Positions 47,157 to 55,399 of a DNA stretch of 64,000 nt are shown piece by piece. The position numbers were made by a program, and so were the translations under genes. The first letter of the stretch is position 1; every line of letters starts with the position of its first letter. The notes under the pieces are model-generated. The model was not told the origin of the DNA and made no database searches. It saw only the letters and a program-made list of their open reading frames with translations. The DNA comes from Winogradskyella costae (GTDB lineage: Bacteria; Bacteroidota; Bacteroidia; Flavobacteriales; Flavobacteriaceae): positions 150,867 through 214,866 of the forward strand of contig NZ_JABFDK010000006.1 of assembly GCF_013403865.1 (NCBI RefSeq), read 5' to 3'.

Positions 47157-48200
47157 CTATTTATTAATCCCTTGAGATGACAAGTATCTGTGATATTCTC
47201 TGGCATTGTTATTATGCTGGCCTAATGTTTTGGCAAATTTATGATAGCCTAGTCGTTTAGCATCCGCTGCAAAATAAAGGTAATTATGCGTTTCAGGATT
47301 TAAAACTGCTTTTATTGCAGATAAATCTGGCATTGCAATAAGTCCTGGAGGTAAACCCGTATTTTTATATGTATTGTATGGAGAGTTAATGTCCTTATGA
47401 ATATTTAAAACACGTCTAATAATAATGTTCTGATATTGAGGCAACTGATAAGCAGCAAACTTTAAAGTAGGATCAGCTTGTAACGGCATCCCAATTCGTA
47501 ATCTATTTAAATACACACCTGCCACTCTTGGTTGCTCATCTGCTTGTTTCGATTCCTCATGTACTATTGAGGCTAGTGTAATAACTTCGTTTGGACTTAA
47601 GTTCAGTTTTTTAGCTTTTGCTTTTCTGACGTCCGTCCAGAAACGATTATACTCTATCAACATTCTTTCTCTAAATGTTTCAGCAGAAGTATTCCAGAAA
47701 AATTCATAGCTATTTGGCAAATACATCCCTAATGCTGTCGCTTTTGAAAATCCATTATCAGCTAAGAACGATGCTTCCGACATAACCTTGTTTAACGTTA
47801 AACTATCAGCTTCAATCTGCATACTAATTCGCCCTGCTAAATCTTTTATACTATGCTGATTGTTGAATGCGATTTTGACAGGAAGATTTTTACTTCGGAT
47901 AGAATTAATAATATCATTATTATTCATGCCTTTAGAAATTGCAAACCGACCTGCCTTAACATTAGTGACATACTTTTTCTGTTTTGCTAAAGCATCAAAA
48001 GTCCCAATATCTTTTAGAAGTGGTTCTAATTGTGATCTTACTTCTGAGTAATTTGCACTAGTTGGCACATAAATGTAAGCGGTTTCATTTTCGAAATTGG
48101 TATTTGGAGAAAACATCGTACCATAAATATAGTAAGCGATGACACCAAAGATGACTAAGCCAATAAGAGCAACCGCCCAAAGAATTTTTTTAATATACAT
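47157..48200 (-). CDS. mltG: Endolytic transglycosylase MltG
   Basis: A membrane-anchored murein enzyme (YceG family) that cleaves nascent glycan strands and sets chain length. 347 residues, a single N-terminal transmembrane helix (about 5-27), a LysM-like subdomain, then the catalytic domain with ASIVHEESKQADEQPRVAGVYLNRL holding the catalytic Glu, and MPLQADPTLKFA. C-terminal YLYFAADAKRLGYHKFAKTLGQHNNNAREY is the family end. Part of the dapF-GNAT-mltG-DUF2279 run. Confidence 0.95.
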   Translation of the reverse strand: MYIKKILWAVALIGLVIFGVIAYYIYGTMFSPNTNFENETAYIYVPTSANYSEVRSQLEPLLKDIGTFDALAKQKKYVTNVKAGRFAISKGMNNNDIINSIRSKNLPVKIAFNNQHSIKDLAGRISMQIEADSLTLNKVMSEASFLADNGFSKATALGMYLPNSYEFFWNTSAETFRERMLIEYNRFWTDVRKAKAKKLNLSPNEVITLASIVHEESKQADEQPRVAGVYLNRLRIGMPLQADPTLKFAAYQLPQYQNIIIRRVLNIHKDINSPYNTYKNTGLPPGLIAMPDLSAIKAVLNPETHNYLYFAADAKRLGYHKFAKTLGQHNNNAREYHRYLSSQGINK

Positions 48201-48202
48201 AG

Positions 48203-48727
48203 TTAAGCGTTAATTCGTTGTAAAATATATTCATTGGTGTACTTTTCACCGTCAAAATTCCAATCTTTTTTCAATCCTATTATTTCAAAGCCATTACTAT
48301 TAAACAACTTTAAACTTGTAGAATTACTTTCGGAAATATTGGCATAAATCTGGTGTAAATGCAACGTTTTGAAGCAATAATCCACTAATAAACTCAATGC
48401 TTCTTTACCATAACCGCGATATCTGTTTTCTTCATCTTCAATAAGGATACCGATACCTGCGCGTTTATTTTTAATATCAAATTCAAAAACATCAATTAAA
48501 CCGATAGTGCTATCATTAGTATTGCAAATAGCTAATCGTAATTGTTTCGCTTCAAAAATGTCTTGCTGTGCATTTTCAAGATATTGTTTAATTAAAAATC
48601 TTGAATAAGGAGTTTGTGTATCACTTAATTCCCAAAGCGATGTATCATTTTCAATACGATAAACAAAATCTAAATCTTCAGGCTCTAAAGCTCTTAAATA
48701 AATATGTTCTCCTTTTAGGTTTACCAT
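48203..48727 (-). CDS. GNAT family N-acetyltransferase (RimJ/RimL-like)
   Basis: A 174-residue acetyltransferase: LRALEPEDLDFVYRIEND at the N-terminus and the acetyl-CoA loop ENRYRGYGKEALSLLVDYCF. The type 3 (RimJ/SpeG-like) subgroup modifies protein N-termini or polyamines; the target is unknown. It overlaps the end of dapF by 7 bases and precedes mltG by 2. Confidence 0.88.
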   Translation of the reverse strand: MVNLKGEHIYLRALEPEDLDFVYRIENDTSLWELSDTQTPYSRFLIKQYLENAQQDIFEAKQLRLAICNTNDSTIGLIDVFEFDIKNKRAGIGILIEDEENRYRGYGKEALSLLVDYCFKTLHLHQIYANISESNSTSLKLFNSNGFEIIGLKKDWNFDGEKYTNEYILQRINA

Positions 48728-49494
48728 TTCAATTCACCTTTAAAAACTTGTTCTGCCGGCCCGATTAACCAAATATTATCATAACCGTTTTCATTAGCAC
48801 TAAACGTTACATTTAAAGGACCACCTTGGGTTTGTAAATTAATTTTATTAGCCTTTGTTTTTCCGCTTTTATGCATAGCTAAGGCTACTGCTGTGACACC
48901 CGTACCGCACGATAAGGTTTCGTCCTCTACTCCACGTTCGTAAGTTCTCACGGCGAAATTTTCTGTAGATATTTGTTCTACAAAATTCACATTAGATCCG
49001 GCTTCATTATAAGGAGCACCATTTCTTATTTTTTCTCCATTAGATTTAACGTCAAAATCTTTTAATTTTGAAACTAATTCAACATGATGTGGAGAACCTG
49101 TATCTAAAAACATATGGTTTCCAAAGGATTCAATTTCTGAAACATCTTGCATTTGAAGGTAAACTAAACCATCTTCAATTTTAGCTTTATGAAGGCCATC
49201 AATGGCTATAAATTCAGTGTCGTTTTCAATGATATTTAAGAATTTTGCAAAAGCCACAATACATCGCCCTCCATTACCACACATGGTACTTTCATTACCG
49301 TCTGCATTGTAGTAAACCATTTTAAAATCTACATTTTCATCCGTTTCTAAAAGTATAAAACCATCAGCACCTATGCCAAAACGTCTATCACATATAGTTG
49401 CAATGCGTTTGGTATCATTTTTGTTTATAGTCTGTAAACGATTATCTACAATTACAAAATCGTTACCTGTTCCTTGATATTTATAAAATGTCAT
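48721..49494 (-). CDS. dapF: Diaminopimelate epimerase
   Basis: Interconverts LL- and meso-diaminopimelate for lysine and peptidoglycan. The two catalytic cysteines are in ESTMCGNGGRC and ETLSCGTG, with FYKYQGTGNDFVIVDN at the N-terminus. 257 residues, normal. First gene of the dapF-GNAT-mltG-DUF2279 cluster, placing precursor supply beside murein processing. Confidence 0.96.
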   Translation of the reverse strand: MTFYKYQGTGNDFVIVDNRLQTINKNDTKRIATICDRRFGIGADGFILLETDENVDFKMVYYNADGNESTMCGNGGRCIVAFAKFLNIIENDTEFIAIDGLHKAKIEDGLVYLQMQDVSEIESFGNHMFLDTGSPHHVELVSKLKDFDVKSNGEKIRNGAPYNEAGSNVNFVEQISTENFAVRTYERGVEDETLSCGTGVTAVALAMHKSGKTKANKINLQTQGGPLNVTFSANENGYDNIWLIGPAEQVFKGELKW

Positions 49495-49510
49495 AGTAAT
49501 TAATAAGCCA

Positions 49511-49518
49511 CAAATATA
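49511..49518 (-). promoter_or_regulatory. Bacteroidetes -7 promoter element before dapF
   Basis: On the minus strand it reads TATATTTG (TAnnTTTG), 16 bases before the dapF ATG in the 173-base divergent spacer. Confidence 0.5.
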
Positions 49519-49667
49519 AGAATATTAGACTGTATTATGTGGTGTTAAGAGGGCGTTAAATTTGACGTTAAATAGTCGTTAAAATCAAATATGAAATTAA
49601 TAAATTTCTAATTTTAATCGTTAGGATAAAATAATAATTAAAATAGTTAAACTTAAATCTGAAAATT

Positions 49668-51080
49668 ATGAAGAAGATAATAACATTGGTATTTGTTTCT
49701 GTATTAGGTGGTCTATTAACGTTGGGTGGCTACAAACTTTTTATTGAAAATGAGACGCAATCGTTAGCCGTTAAACAATCATCTGAATTTCCGGTGTTTG
49801 TCCCTACTAGTAATACTGTTAACACCTTAAACACTACGAGTTCATTAACACCTAATTTTGTTGAAGCAGCTGATAAGTCCATACACTCCGTTGTGCATGT
49901 AAAAAACACCGCTATTGTAAATACACCATTAAGTATGAGGGATTATTTTTATGGTCGTACTTCACAGCGAGCTCAAGTAGGAACTGGTAGTGGTGTTATT
50001 ATATCTCCGACAGGTTATATTATTACCAACAACCACGTCATAAAAAATGCTAATGAGATCAGCATTACTCTAAATAATAATAAATCGTACATGGCCGAAT
50101 TGATTGGTACGGATGAAATTACAGATATTGCTTTATTAAAAATTGAAGCTGATGAAGATTTACCATTTATGGCTTTTGGTGATTCTGATAATGCAAAAAT
50201 TGGAGAGTGGGTTTTAGCCGTTGGTAATCCATTTAACCTTAACTCTACAGTTACAGCAGGTATCATTAGCGCTAAATCTAGAGATTTATCAGGTCAGAAT
50301 ATGCAGTCATTTATACAAACTGATGCTGCCGTAAATCCAGGTAATTCTGGTGGTGCTTTGGTTAACACTAATGGAGATCTTATAGGTATAAATACTGCTA
50401 TCTCATCACAAACGGGTTCTTATGTAGGCTATTCTTTTGCAGTACCAAGTAATATTGCTCGTAAAATTGTGAATGATATTATGGAATATGGTAATGTTCA
50501 AAATGGTATTCTTGGTGTTTCTGGTGGTGCGCTAAACAGTGAAGCTGCAGAAAAATTAGAGGTCAACTCTACAGAAGGGTTCTATGTTAGCGAAGTACAA
50601 GAAGGTACAGGAGCAGAAAAAGCAGGTATTCGATCTGGTGATATTATTAGAAGAATAGATAATGTAGAAATAAATAAGTTCTCTGATTTGTCGGGTTATT
50701 TAAAAACTAAGAGTCCTGATGATGTGGTTAATGTAACACTACTTAGAGATGGTGATGAAGAAATACTTCCTGTTACTTTATTAAAACCATCAATTTATAC
50801 ATTGCCAACAATTGGTCTTATAAAGAATGCTTCAGAAAAGGAATTAAAGCGCAACAAAACGGAATATGGAGTGAAAATTAATAAACTAGATGAAAATTAT
50901 AAATCATCTTGGAATAAAAACGGAGTTGAAGAAGGTAGCATTATTACTAAAATTAATGGTAAGAAATTATATTCTATAGACGATGCTCAAGATGCCATAA
51001 AAACACGTGCTGTTAATGAACCACTTCAAATTGAAGTTATTAATAAAGAAGGTGAAAAAATGGTTTATCACTTTAGGTAA
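49668..51080 (+). CDS. Periplasmic serine protease, DegP/DegQ (HtrA) family
   Basis: A 470-residue trypsin-like protease for envelope protein quality control. An N-terminal membrane/signal segment (about 3-25) is followed by the protease domain with catalytic His123 (TNNHVIKN), Asp153 (ITDIALLKIE) and Ser227 (VNPGNSGGAL). Two PDZ domains follow (about 275-375, 385-470). A strong terminator follows. Likely trimeric or larger and periplasmic by family. Confidence 0.95.
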   Translation: MKKIITLVFVSVLGGLLTLGGYKLFIENETQSLAVKQSSEFPVFVPTSNTVNTLNTTSSLTPNFVEAADKSIHSVVHVKNTAIVNTPLSMRDYFYGRTSQRAQVGTGSGVIISPTGYIITNNHVIKNANEISITLNNNKSYMAELIGTDEITDIALLKIEADEDLPFMAFGDSDNAKIGEWVLAVGNPFNLNSTVTAGIISAKSRDLSGQNMQSFIQTDAAVNPGNSGGALVNTNGDLIGINTAISSQTGSYVGYSFAVPSNIARKIVNDIMEYGNVQNGILGVSGGALNSEAAEKLEVNSTEGFYVSEVQEGTGAEKAGIRSGDIIRRIDNVEINKFSDLSGYLKTKSPDDVVNVTLLRDGDEEILPVTLLKPSIYTLPTIGLIKNASEKELKRNKTEYGVKINKLDENYKSSWNKNGVEEGSIITKINGKKLYSIDDAQDAIKTRAVNEPLQIEVINKEGEKMVYHFR

Positions 51081-51106
51081 AACCCTTAAATTTAGTCACT
51101 AAATCC

Positions 51107-51138
51107 CCCTTCAAAGTATATTTCTTTGAAGGGTTTTT
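51107..51138 (+). terminator. Rho-independent terminator after the DegP/Q gene
   Basis: CCCTTCAAAG (51107-51116) pairs with CTTTGAAGGG (51124-51133), followed by TTTTT. Confidence 0.9.
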
Positions 51139-51178
51139 ATTTTCGCTAAAAGGTATTACGAAAACGTTTGAAATATAT

Positions 51179-51186
51179 TACTTTTG
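51179..51186 (+). promoter_or_regulatory. Bacteroidetes -7 promoter element before GAPDH
   Basis: TACTTTTG, a perfect TAnnTTTG match, 32 bases before the GAPDH ATG. It supports the start at 51219, since a TTG at 51168 would lie upstream of the promoter core. Confidence 0.55.
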
Positions 51187-51218
51187 CGCAAAATCTAAAT
51201 CACTTAAACCAAGAAAAC

Positions 51219-52667
51219 ATGGGATTTAACGACACTTATGAAAAAGAGTTAGCATTTCAAGCCGATCGTCGCCGAGCAACTGTAGAATTTATTAAAATCA
51301 TCAGCGATTTGTGGTATGATAAATCTATTGAATTGGTATTATTCAGAAACCAATTAATAGATAGAAATGTGAGCGAAATTCTAAACCTGCATGAGTATGC
51401 TGGAGAATTTGTTCAGAAACCTATTTCTATTTTCGATTCTGTTGAAATTGCGCAAGCTATTATTGCGCTAAACTTGCCTCCAGCCAAATTAGACATTGGA
51501 AAATTAACTTATGAATTTCATTTAGAAGATCAAAAATATGGTAATGCCACTGCTTTTGTTGCCTCTAAATTGGGCAACGCTAAAGATAATAAAGGTATAA
51601 AACCAAAGGATGTAGTACTTTATGGTTTTGGTAGAATTGGCCGTTTAGTAGCTCGTGAATTAATGACTCGCACAGGTAAAGGTGCGCAGTTAAGACTAAG
51701 AGCTATCGTTACAAGAGGAGACATTACAGAAACCGTTTTAGAAAAACGAGCGTCTTTACTAAGAAACGATTCTGTACATGGAGATTTCTCTGGTATTGTA
51801 AACATCGATCTTAAAAATTCTGCTCTGATCATTAATGGTACAACCGTAAAAATTATTTCCGCAAATGCACCAGAAGATATTGATTATACGGCATACGGAA
51901 TTAATAATGCTTTAATTGTTGATAATACCGGAGTACATAGAGACAAAGCTGCTTTAAGTAGACATTTAAACGCAAAAGGTGTCGATAAGGTTATACTTAC
52001 CGCCCCAGGAAAAGGGATTCCTAATATTGTACATGGAGTGAATCATACAGAGTATAATCCTGATAAAGTTAAAATAGTATCAGCAGCGTCTTGCACAACA
52101 AATGCTATTGCTCCTGTTTTGAAAGCTATGGAAGATTCTTTCGGGATTAAGTCTGGGCATTTAGAAACCATACATGCCTATACCAATGATCAAAACTTAG
52201 TAGATAATTTCCATAGTAAATATAGACGTGGCCGAGCTGCTGCACTAAACATGGTGATTACAGAAACTGGTGCAGGCCAAGCTGTTAGTAAAACAATACC
52301 AACATTAGAAGGCAAGTTGACGTCTAACGCTATAAGAGTACCTGTTCCAAACGGCTCTTTAGCTATTCTTAATTTGGAATTAGAAAAAGAGACTACCGTG
52401 GAGAGCATTAACACTATTATAAAGAAATATGCACTCGAAGGAGATTTAGTTGAGCAAATAAAATATGAAATGAGTGACGAATTAGTCTCTAGTGATATAA
52501 TTGGTAGCTCAGCACCTGCGATATATGATAGTAAAGCCACTATAGTAAGAAAAGACGGAAAAAATGCAATCTTATATATATGGTACGATAATGAATATGG
52601 CTATAGTCAACAAGTCATTAGACTCGCAAAATATATTTCTAAGGTAAGACGCTATGCTTATTATTAG
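51219..52667 (+). CDS. Glyceraldehyde-3-phosphate dehydrogenase, long form
   Basis: A 482-residue NAD(P)-dependent GAPDH of glycolysis or gluconeogenesis. The NAD motif YGFGRIGR is at 135-142 and the catalytic Cys292 in SAASCTTNAIAPV; WYDNEYGYSQQVIRL ends the catalytic domain. A ~130-residue helical extension precedes the Rossmann fold; this form is found in Bacteroidetes and other bacteria beside shorter classical GAPDHs. I start at the ATG at 51219 on promoter and N-terminal grounds. Confidence 0.93.
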   Translation: MGFNDTYEKELAFQADRRRATVEFIKIISDLWYDKSIELVLFRNQLIDRNVSEILNLHEYAGEFVQKPISIFDSVEIAQAIIALNLPPAKLDIGKLTYEFHLEDQKYGNATAFVASKLGNAKDNKGIKPKDVVLYGFGRIGRLVARELMTRTGKGAQLRLRAIVTRGDITETVLEKRASLLRNDSVHGDFSGIVNIDLKNSALIINGTTVKIISANAPEDIDYTAYGINNALIVDNTGVHRDKAALSRHLNAKGVDKVILTAPGKGIPNIVHGVNHTEYNPDKVKIVSAASCTTNAIAPVLKAMEDSFGIKSGHLETIHAYTNDQNLVDNFHSKYRRGRAAALNMVITETGAGQAVSKTIPTLEGKLTSNAIRVPVPNGSLAILNLELEKETTVESINTIIKKYALEGDLVEQIKYEMSDELVSSDIIGSSAPAIYDSKATIVRKDGKNAILYIWYDNEYGYSQQVIRLAKYISKVRRYAYY

Positions 52668-52689
52668 AACGCCCTGAAGGTGGAAAACT

Positions 52690-52718
52690 AAAATCTTGTC
52701 TAACGGCAGGATTTTTTT
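52690..52718 (+). terminator. Rho-independent terminator after GAPDH
   Basis: AAAATCTTG (52690-52698) pairs with CAGGATTTT (52707-52715) with one G-T wobble, ending in a seven-T run. Confidence 0.8.
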
Positions 52719-52934
52719 GATTACTAGCGATATGATTTATAGTGATTTAATTACCTAACAGTAATAAAAACAAGGTTGGACTGTAGTATTCAACATCTAA
52801 ACTATAATTTCTATCGTATATTAAATGCCTTTCACTATTGAAAGGCTATTTGTTTGATAATTTGTTTATGATATCCTCATAAAATTATTATCTTGGCAAC
52901 CAATTAATCTAAAACAACCAAAATTACCTCTAAG

Positions 52935-53543
52935 ATGAAATTCTTAACAAAAGTTACTGTAATTCTTTTAGTCACATTTAGTTTTCAAACAACTATCGCT
53001 CAAAACGATAACGACGACGACGAGAAATTATCTCTTAACAGTGGCACAATAGATAATCAATTTGAATTTGTAATTAGACGCTCTAATAGTTGGCAAGATT
53101 ACAAAACCGTTAAGAAAACATGGCTTTATACACTAAAAGCGCATACGCTTGACTCACTTAAAGCAGTACATAAAGATTTGACAGACACACAAGCTGTTGT
53201 TAAAAAGCAAGTTGATGAAATAGAAACTTTAAAAAGTAATTTATCTAATACAGAATCGACACTAAATGCTACTAATGATGAAAAAGATAATATTTCATTA
53301 TTTGGCATACAAACCAGTAAAGCCAGTTATAAAATTTTAATGTGGTGTATAATTGGAGGCCTTTTAGCTTTATTATTATTCTTTATTTATAAATTTAAAG
53401 GAAGTAATTCTGCCACACGTGAAGCTAAACATAAGTTAGACGAGATAGAAACAGAGTTCGAAGAGCACAGACGTAATGCTTTAGAGCGTGAGCAAAAAGT
53501 AAGACGCCAATTACAAGATGAGCTGAATAAGCAGAAGTCTTAA
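52935..53543 (+). CDS. Signal-peptide and single-TM coiled-coil protein
   Basis: A 202-residue protein with an N-terminal signal peptide (MKFLTKVTVILLVTFSFQTTIAQ), an acidic start, a conserved-looking SGTIDNQFEFVIRRSNSWQDYKTVKK block, a coiled coil (about 70-115), a transmembrane helix (about 133-151, ILMWCIIGGLLALLLFFIYK) and a charged cytoplasmic helix (155-202). Similar flavobacterial proteins beside trmD are sometimes labelled tRNA (guanine-N1)-methyltransferase, but nothing here resembles one. Function unknown. Confidence 0.8.
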   Translation: MKFLTKVTVILLVTFSFQTTIAQNDNDDDEKLSLNSGTIDNQFEFVIRRSNSWQDYKTVKKTWLYTLKAHTLDSLKAVHKDLTDTQAVVKKQVDEIETLKSNLSNTESTLNATNDEKDNISLFGIQTSKASYKILMWCIIGGLLALLLFFIYKFKGSNSATREAKHKLDEIETEFEEHRRNALEREQKVRRQLQDELNKQKS

Positions 53544-53569
53544 TTAGATTTCATCTCCATTAAATATAT

Positions 53570-53598
53570 AAATCCGTAATTAAATTACGGATTTTTTT
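53570..53598 (+). terminator. Rho-independent terminator after the coiled-coil membrane protein
   Basis: AAATCCGTAAT (53570-53580) pairs perfectly with ATTACGGATTT (53584-53594), followed by T's. It separates this gene from trmD. Confidence 0.9.
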
Positions 53599-53709
53599 AT
53601 GATCTATTCTCAGTTACTTTTTTAAATCGACCATTTACAATATAATCCATATAAATAAACCACTCAAAACATCTGTAAAAGACTATCTAAAAAATACATC
53701 AATTAAACA

Positions 53710-53717
53710 TATCTTTG
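53710..53717 (+). promoter_or_regulatory. Bacteroidetes -7 promoter element before trmD
   Basis: TATCTTTG (TAnnTTTG), 20 bases before the trmD ATG. No TTG -33 at the standard distance. Confidence 0.5.
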
Positions 53718-53737
53718 CAAACTTAGAGATTGAAAAT

Positions 53738-54415
53738 ATGCGTATAGATATTATAACAGTATTACCCGAACTTTTAAAAAGTCCATTTGAAGCTTCTATT
53801 TTAAAACGAGCAATTGAAGCAGATTTAGTAGAAGTCCACTTTCATAACTTAAGAGATTATGCAACAGGGGGCTATAAATCTGTAGACGACACACAGTTTG
53901 GTGGCGGCGCAGGAATGGTGATGTCTATAGCGCCTATTGATAAATGTATTTCTAAGTTACAGCAAGAACGTAATTACGACGAGATTATTTATATGACACC
54001 AGATGGAGAACAGCTTAACCAGAGTATTGCTAACCAAACGTCTTTAAAAGAAAACATCATTATTTTATGTGGACATTATAAAGGAGTCGATCAACGCGTT
54101 AGAGATAAATTTATAACCCGCGAAATATCTATTGGAGATTACGTTTTATCTGGAGGAGAATTAGGTGCAGCGGTATTATGTGATGCTGTGATTCGGTTAA
54201 TTCCTGGTGTCTTAGGAAATGAAACCTCTGCCCTAACCGATTCTTTTCAAGATAACTTGTTAGCACCACCAATTTACACTAAGCCTAGAGAGTATGACGG
54301 AATGAAAGTTCCTGAAGTACTGTTCAGTGGTAACTTTGCGAAGATTGAAAAATGGAGAGAAGAACAAGCCTATAAAAGAACTAAAGATAGACGTCCAGAT
54401 TTACTAGAAGATTAA
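53738..54415 (+). CDS. trmD: tRNA (guanine-N1-)-methyltransferase
   Basis: Makes m1G at position 37 of tRNAs to prevent frameshifting. A 225-residue SPOUT-class enzyme: [37 protein letters not shown] and [17 protein letters not shown] (knot and SAM loop), and the C-terminal [20 protein letters not shown] in parts. In many genomes rplS follows directly; here a small membrane-protein gene lies between. Confidence 0.96.
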   Translation: MRIDIITVLPELLKSPFEASILKRAIEADLVEVHFHNLRDYATGGYKSVDDTQFGGGAGMVMSIAPIDKCISKLQQERNYDEIIYMTPDGEQLNQSIANQTSLKENIIILCGHYKGVDQRVRDKFITREISIGDYVLSGGELGAAVLCDAVIRLIPGVLGNETSALTDSFQDNLLAPPIYTKPREYDGMKVPEVLFSGNFAKIEKWREEQAYKRTKDRRPDLLED

Positions 54416-54426
54416 ATTTATTATTT

Positions 54427-54747
54427 ATGAATAATTCTACAGAGATTCTTTTTACAATAAGTCAAATTATTAGTAGTCTATCTACTCTAATTCTATTAGT
54501 TGCGGCAATTATTCTTTTTATAAAAAAGAAAACTCTAGCAACCTGGTTAATTTTAATTGGTAATATTTTCGTGTTCATTACCTATATATTAAGCCTATTT
54601 TTAAATATTTTTATTGGTAGTGCAGGTATGGACACAATGTTAATCGCTCAAGGCTTTTCATTAATAATTCAAAATATATCATACTCTATATTTGCTATAG
54701 GACTGATAATATTAGCATTAACTGAGTTTTCCAAACGTAAATCTTAA
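54427..54747 (+). CDS. Small three-helix membrane protein
   Basis: A 106-residue protein that is almost entirely hydrophobic, with three transmembrane helices (about 8-30, 37-62, 78-100) and a basic C-terminus (TEFSKRKS). No family recognised. It starts 11 bases after trmD and is probably cotranscribed with it, while rplS downstream has its own promoter. Confidence 0.65.
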   Translation: MNNSTEILFTISQIISSLSTLILLVAAIILFIKKKTLATWLILIGNIFVFITYILSLFLNIFIGSAGMDTMLIAQGFSLIIQNISYSIFAIGLIILALTEFSKRKS

Positions 54748-54815
54748 AAATTTAGTTCGTTTTAAGTTAAGTAACCACCTAAAAGTTAACCTTATAAAAT
54801 TTAGCAATCAAAGTA

Positions 54816-54845
54816 TTGCTAATAAGCAAAAAAGCACTACTTTTG
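54816..54845 (+). promoter_or_regulatory. Complete Bacteroidetes promoter for rplS
   Basis: TTG at 54816-54818 and TACTTTTG at 54838-54845 are separated by 19 bases, the standard Bacteroidetes arrangement (TTG-N19-TAnnTTTG). It predicts a leader of about 65 bases before the rplS ATG, room for r-protein-type control. Confidence 0.7.
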
Positions 54846-54918
54846 CCAACCAATTTAGACCAACCTCTGGCGAGAATCGTGAATGTTGCTTTGAATCAAC
54901 TATTATAAATAAAATAAA

Positions 54919-55269
54919 ATGAGTTCTTTAGTAAAATTTGTACAAGACGAATTTGTAGTCCGTAAAGACTTTCCAAAATTTGGTGCTGGTGATACAATCA
55001 CAGTATATTACGAAATTAGAGAAGGTGAAAAAGTACGTACCCAGTTTTTTAGAGGTGTCGTATTACAACGTAAAGGAAGTGGAACTTCTGAAACGTTTAC
55101 TATCCGTAAAATGTCAGGAACAATTGGAGTAGAGCGTATCTTCCCAGTTAACTTGCCAGCTTTACAAAAAGTAGAAGTTAACAAACGTGGTAAAGTACGT
55201 AGAGCTAGAATTTTCTACTTTAGAGGTCTTACTGGTAAGAAAGCAAGAATCAAAGAAGTTAGAAGATAA
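54919..55269 (+). CDS. rplS: 50S ribosomal protein L19
   Basis: Ribosomal protein at the 30S-50S interface. 116 residues; FGAGDTITVYYEIREGEK, RTQFFRGVVLQRKGSG, IGVERIFPVNLP and RRARIFYFRGLTGKKARIKE are family-typical in sequence. Own promoter and terminator, so it is a monocistronic unit downstream of trmD. Confidence 0.97.
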   Translation: MSSLVKFVQDEFVVRKDFPKFGAGDTITVYYEIREGEKVRTQFFRGVVLQRKGSGTSETFTIRKMSGTIGVERIFPVNLPALQKVEVNKRGKVRRARIFYFRGLTGKKARIKEVRR

Positions 55270-55291
55270 TTCCATCTTATATATTATTATT

Positions 55292-55324
55292 AAAAAGCCT
55301 TCTGATAAAGAAGGCTTTTTTTTT
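55292..55324 (+). terminator. Rho-independent terminator of rplS
   Basis: AAAAAGCCTTC (55292-55302) pairs with GAAGGCTTTTT (55310-55320) and runs into nine consecutive T's. Confidence 0.93.
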
Positions 55325-55399
55325 GGTTATAAACATTTGTTGATAACCTAAGTTCATAAACTGTTCATATATAAAATGTTAAAAAACAATCAAATTCGT

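Noticed and set aside
52935..53543. Annotation as tRNA (guanine-N1)-methyltransferase
   Set aside because: The sequence is a signal peptide, coiled coil and transmembrane helix with no SPOUT knot; the true trmD is the next gene.
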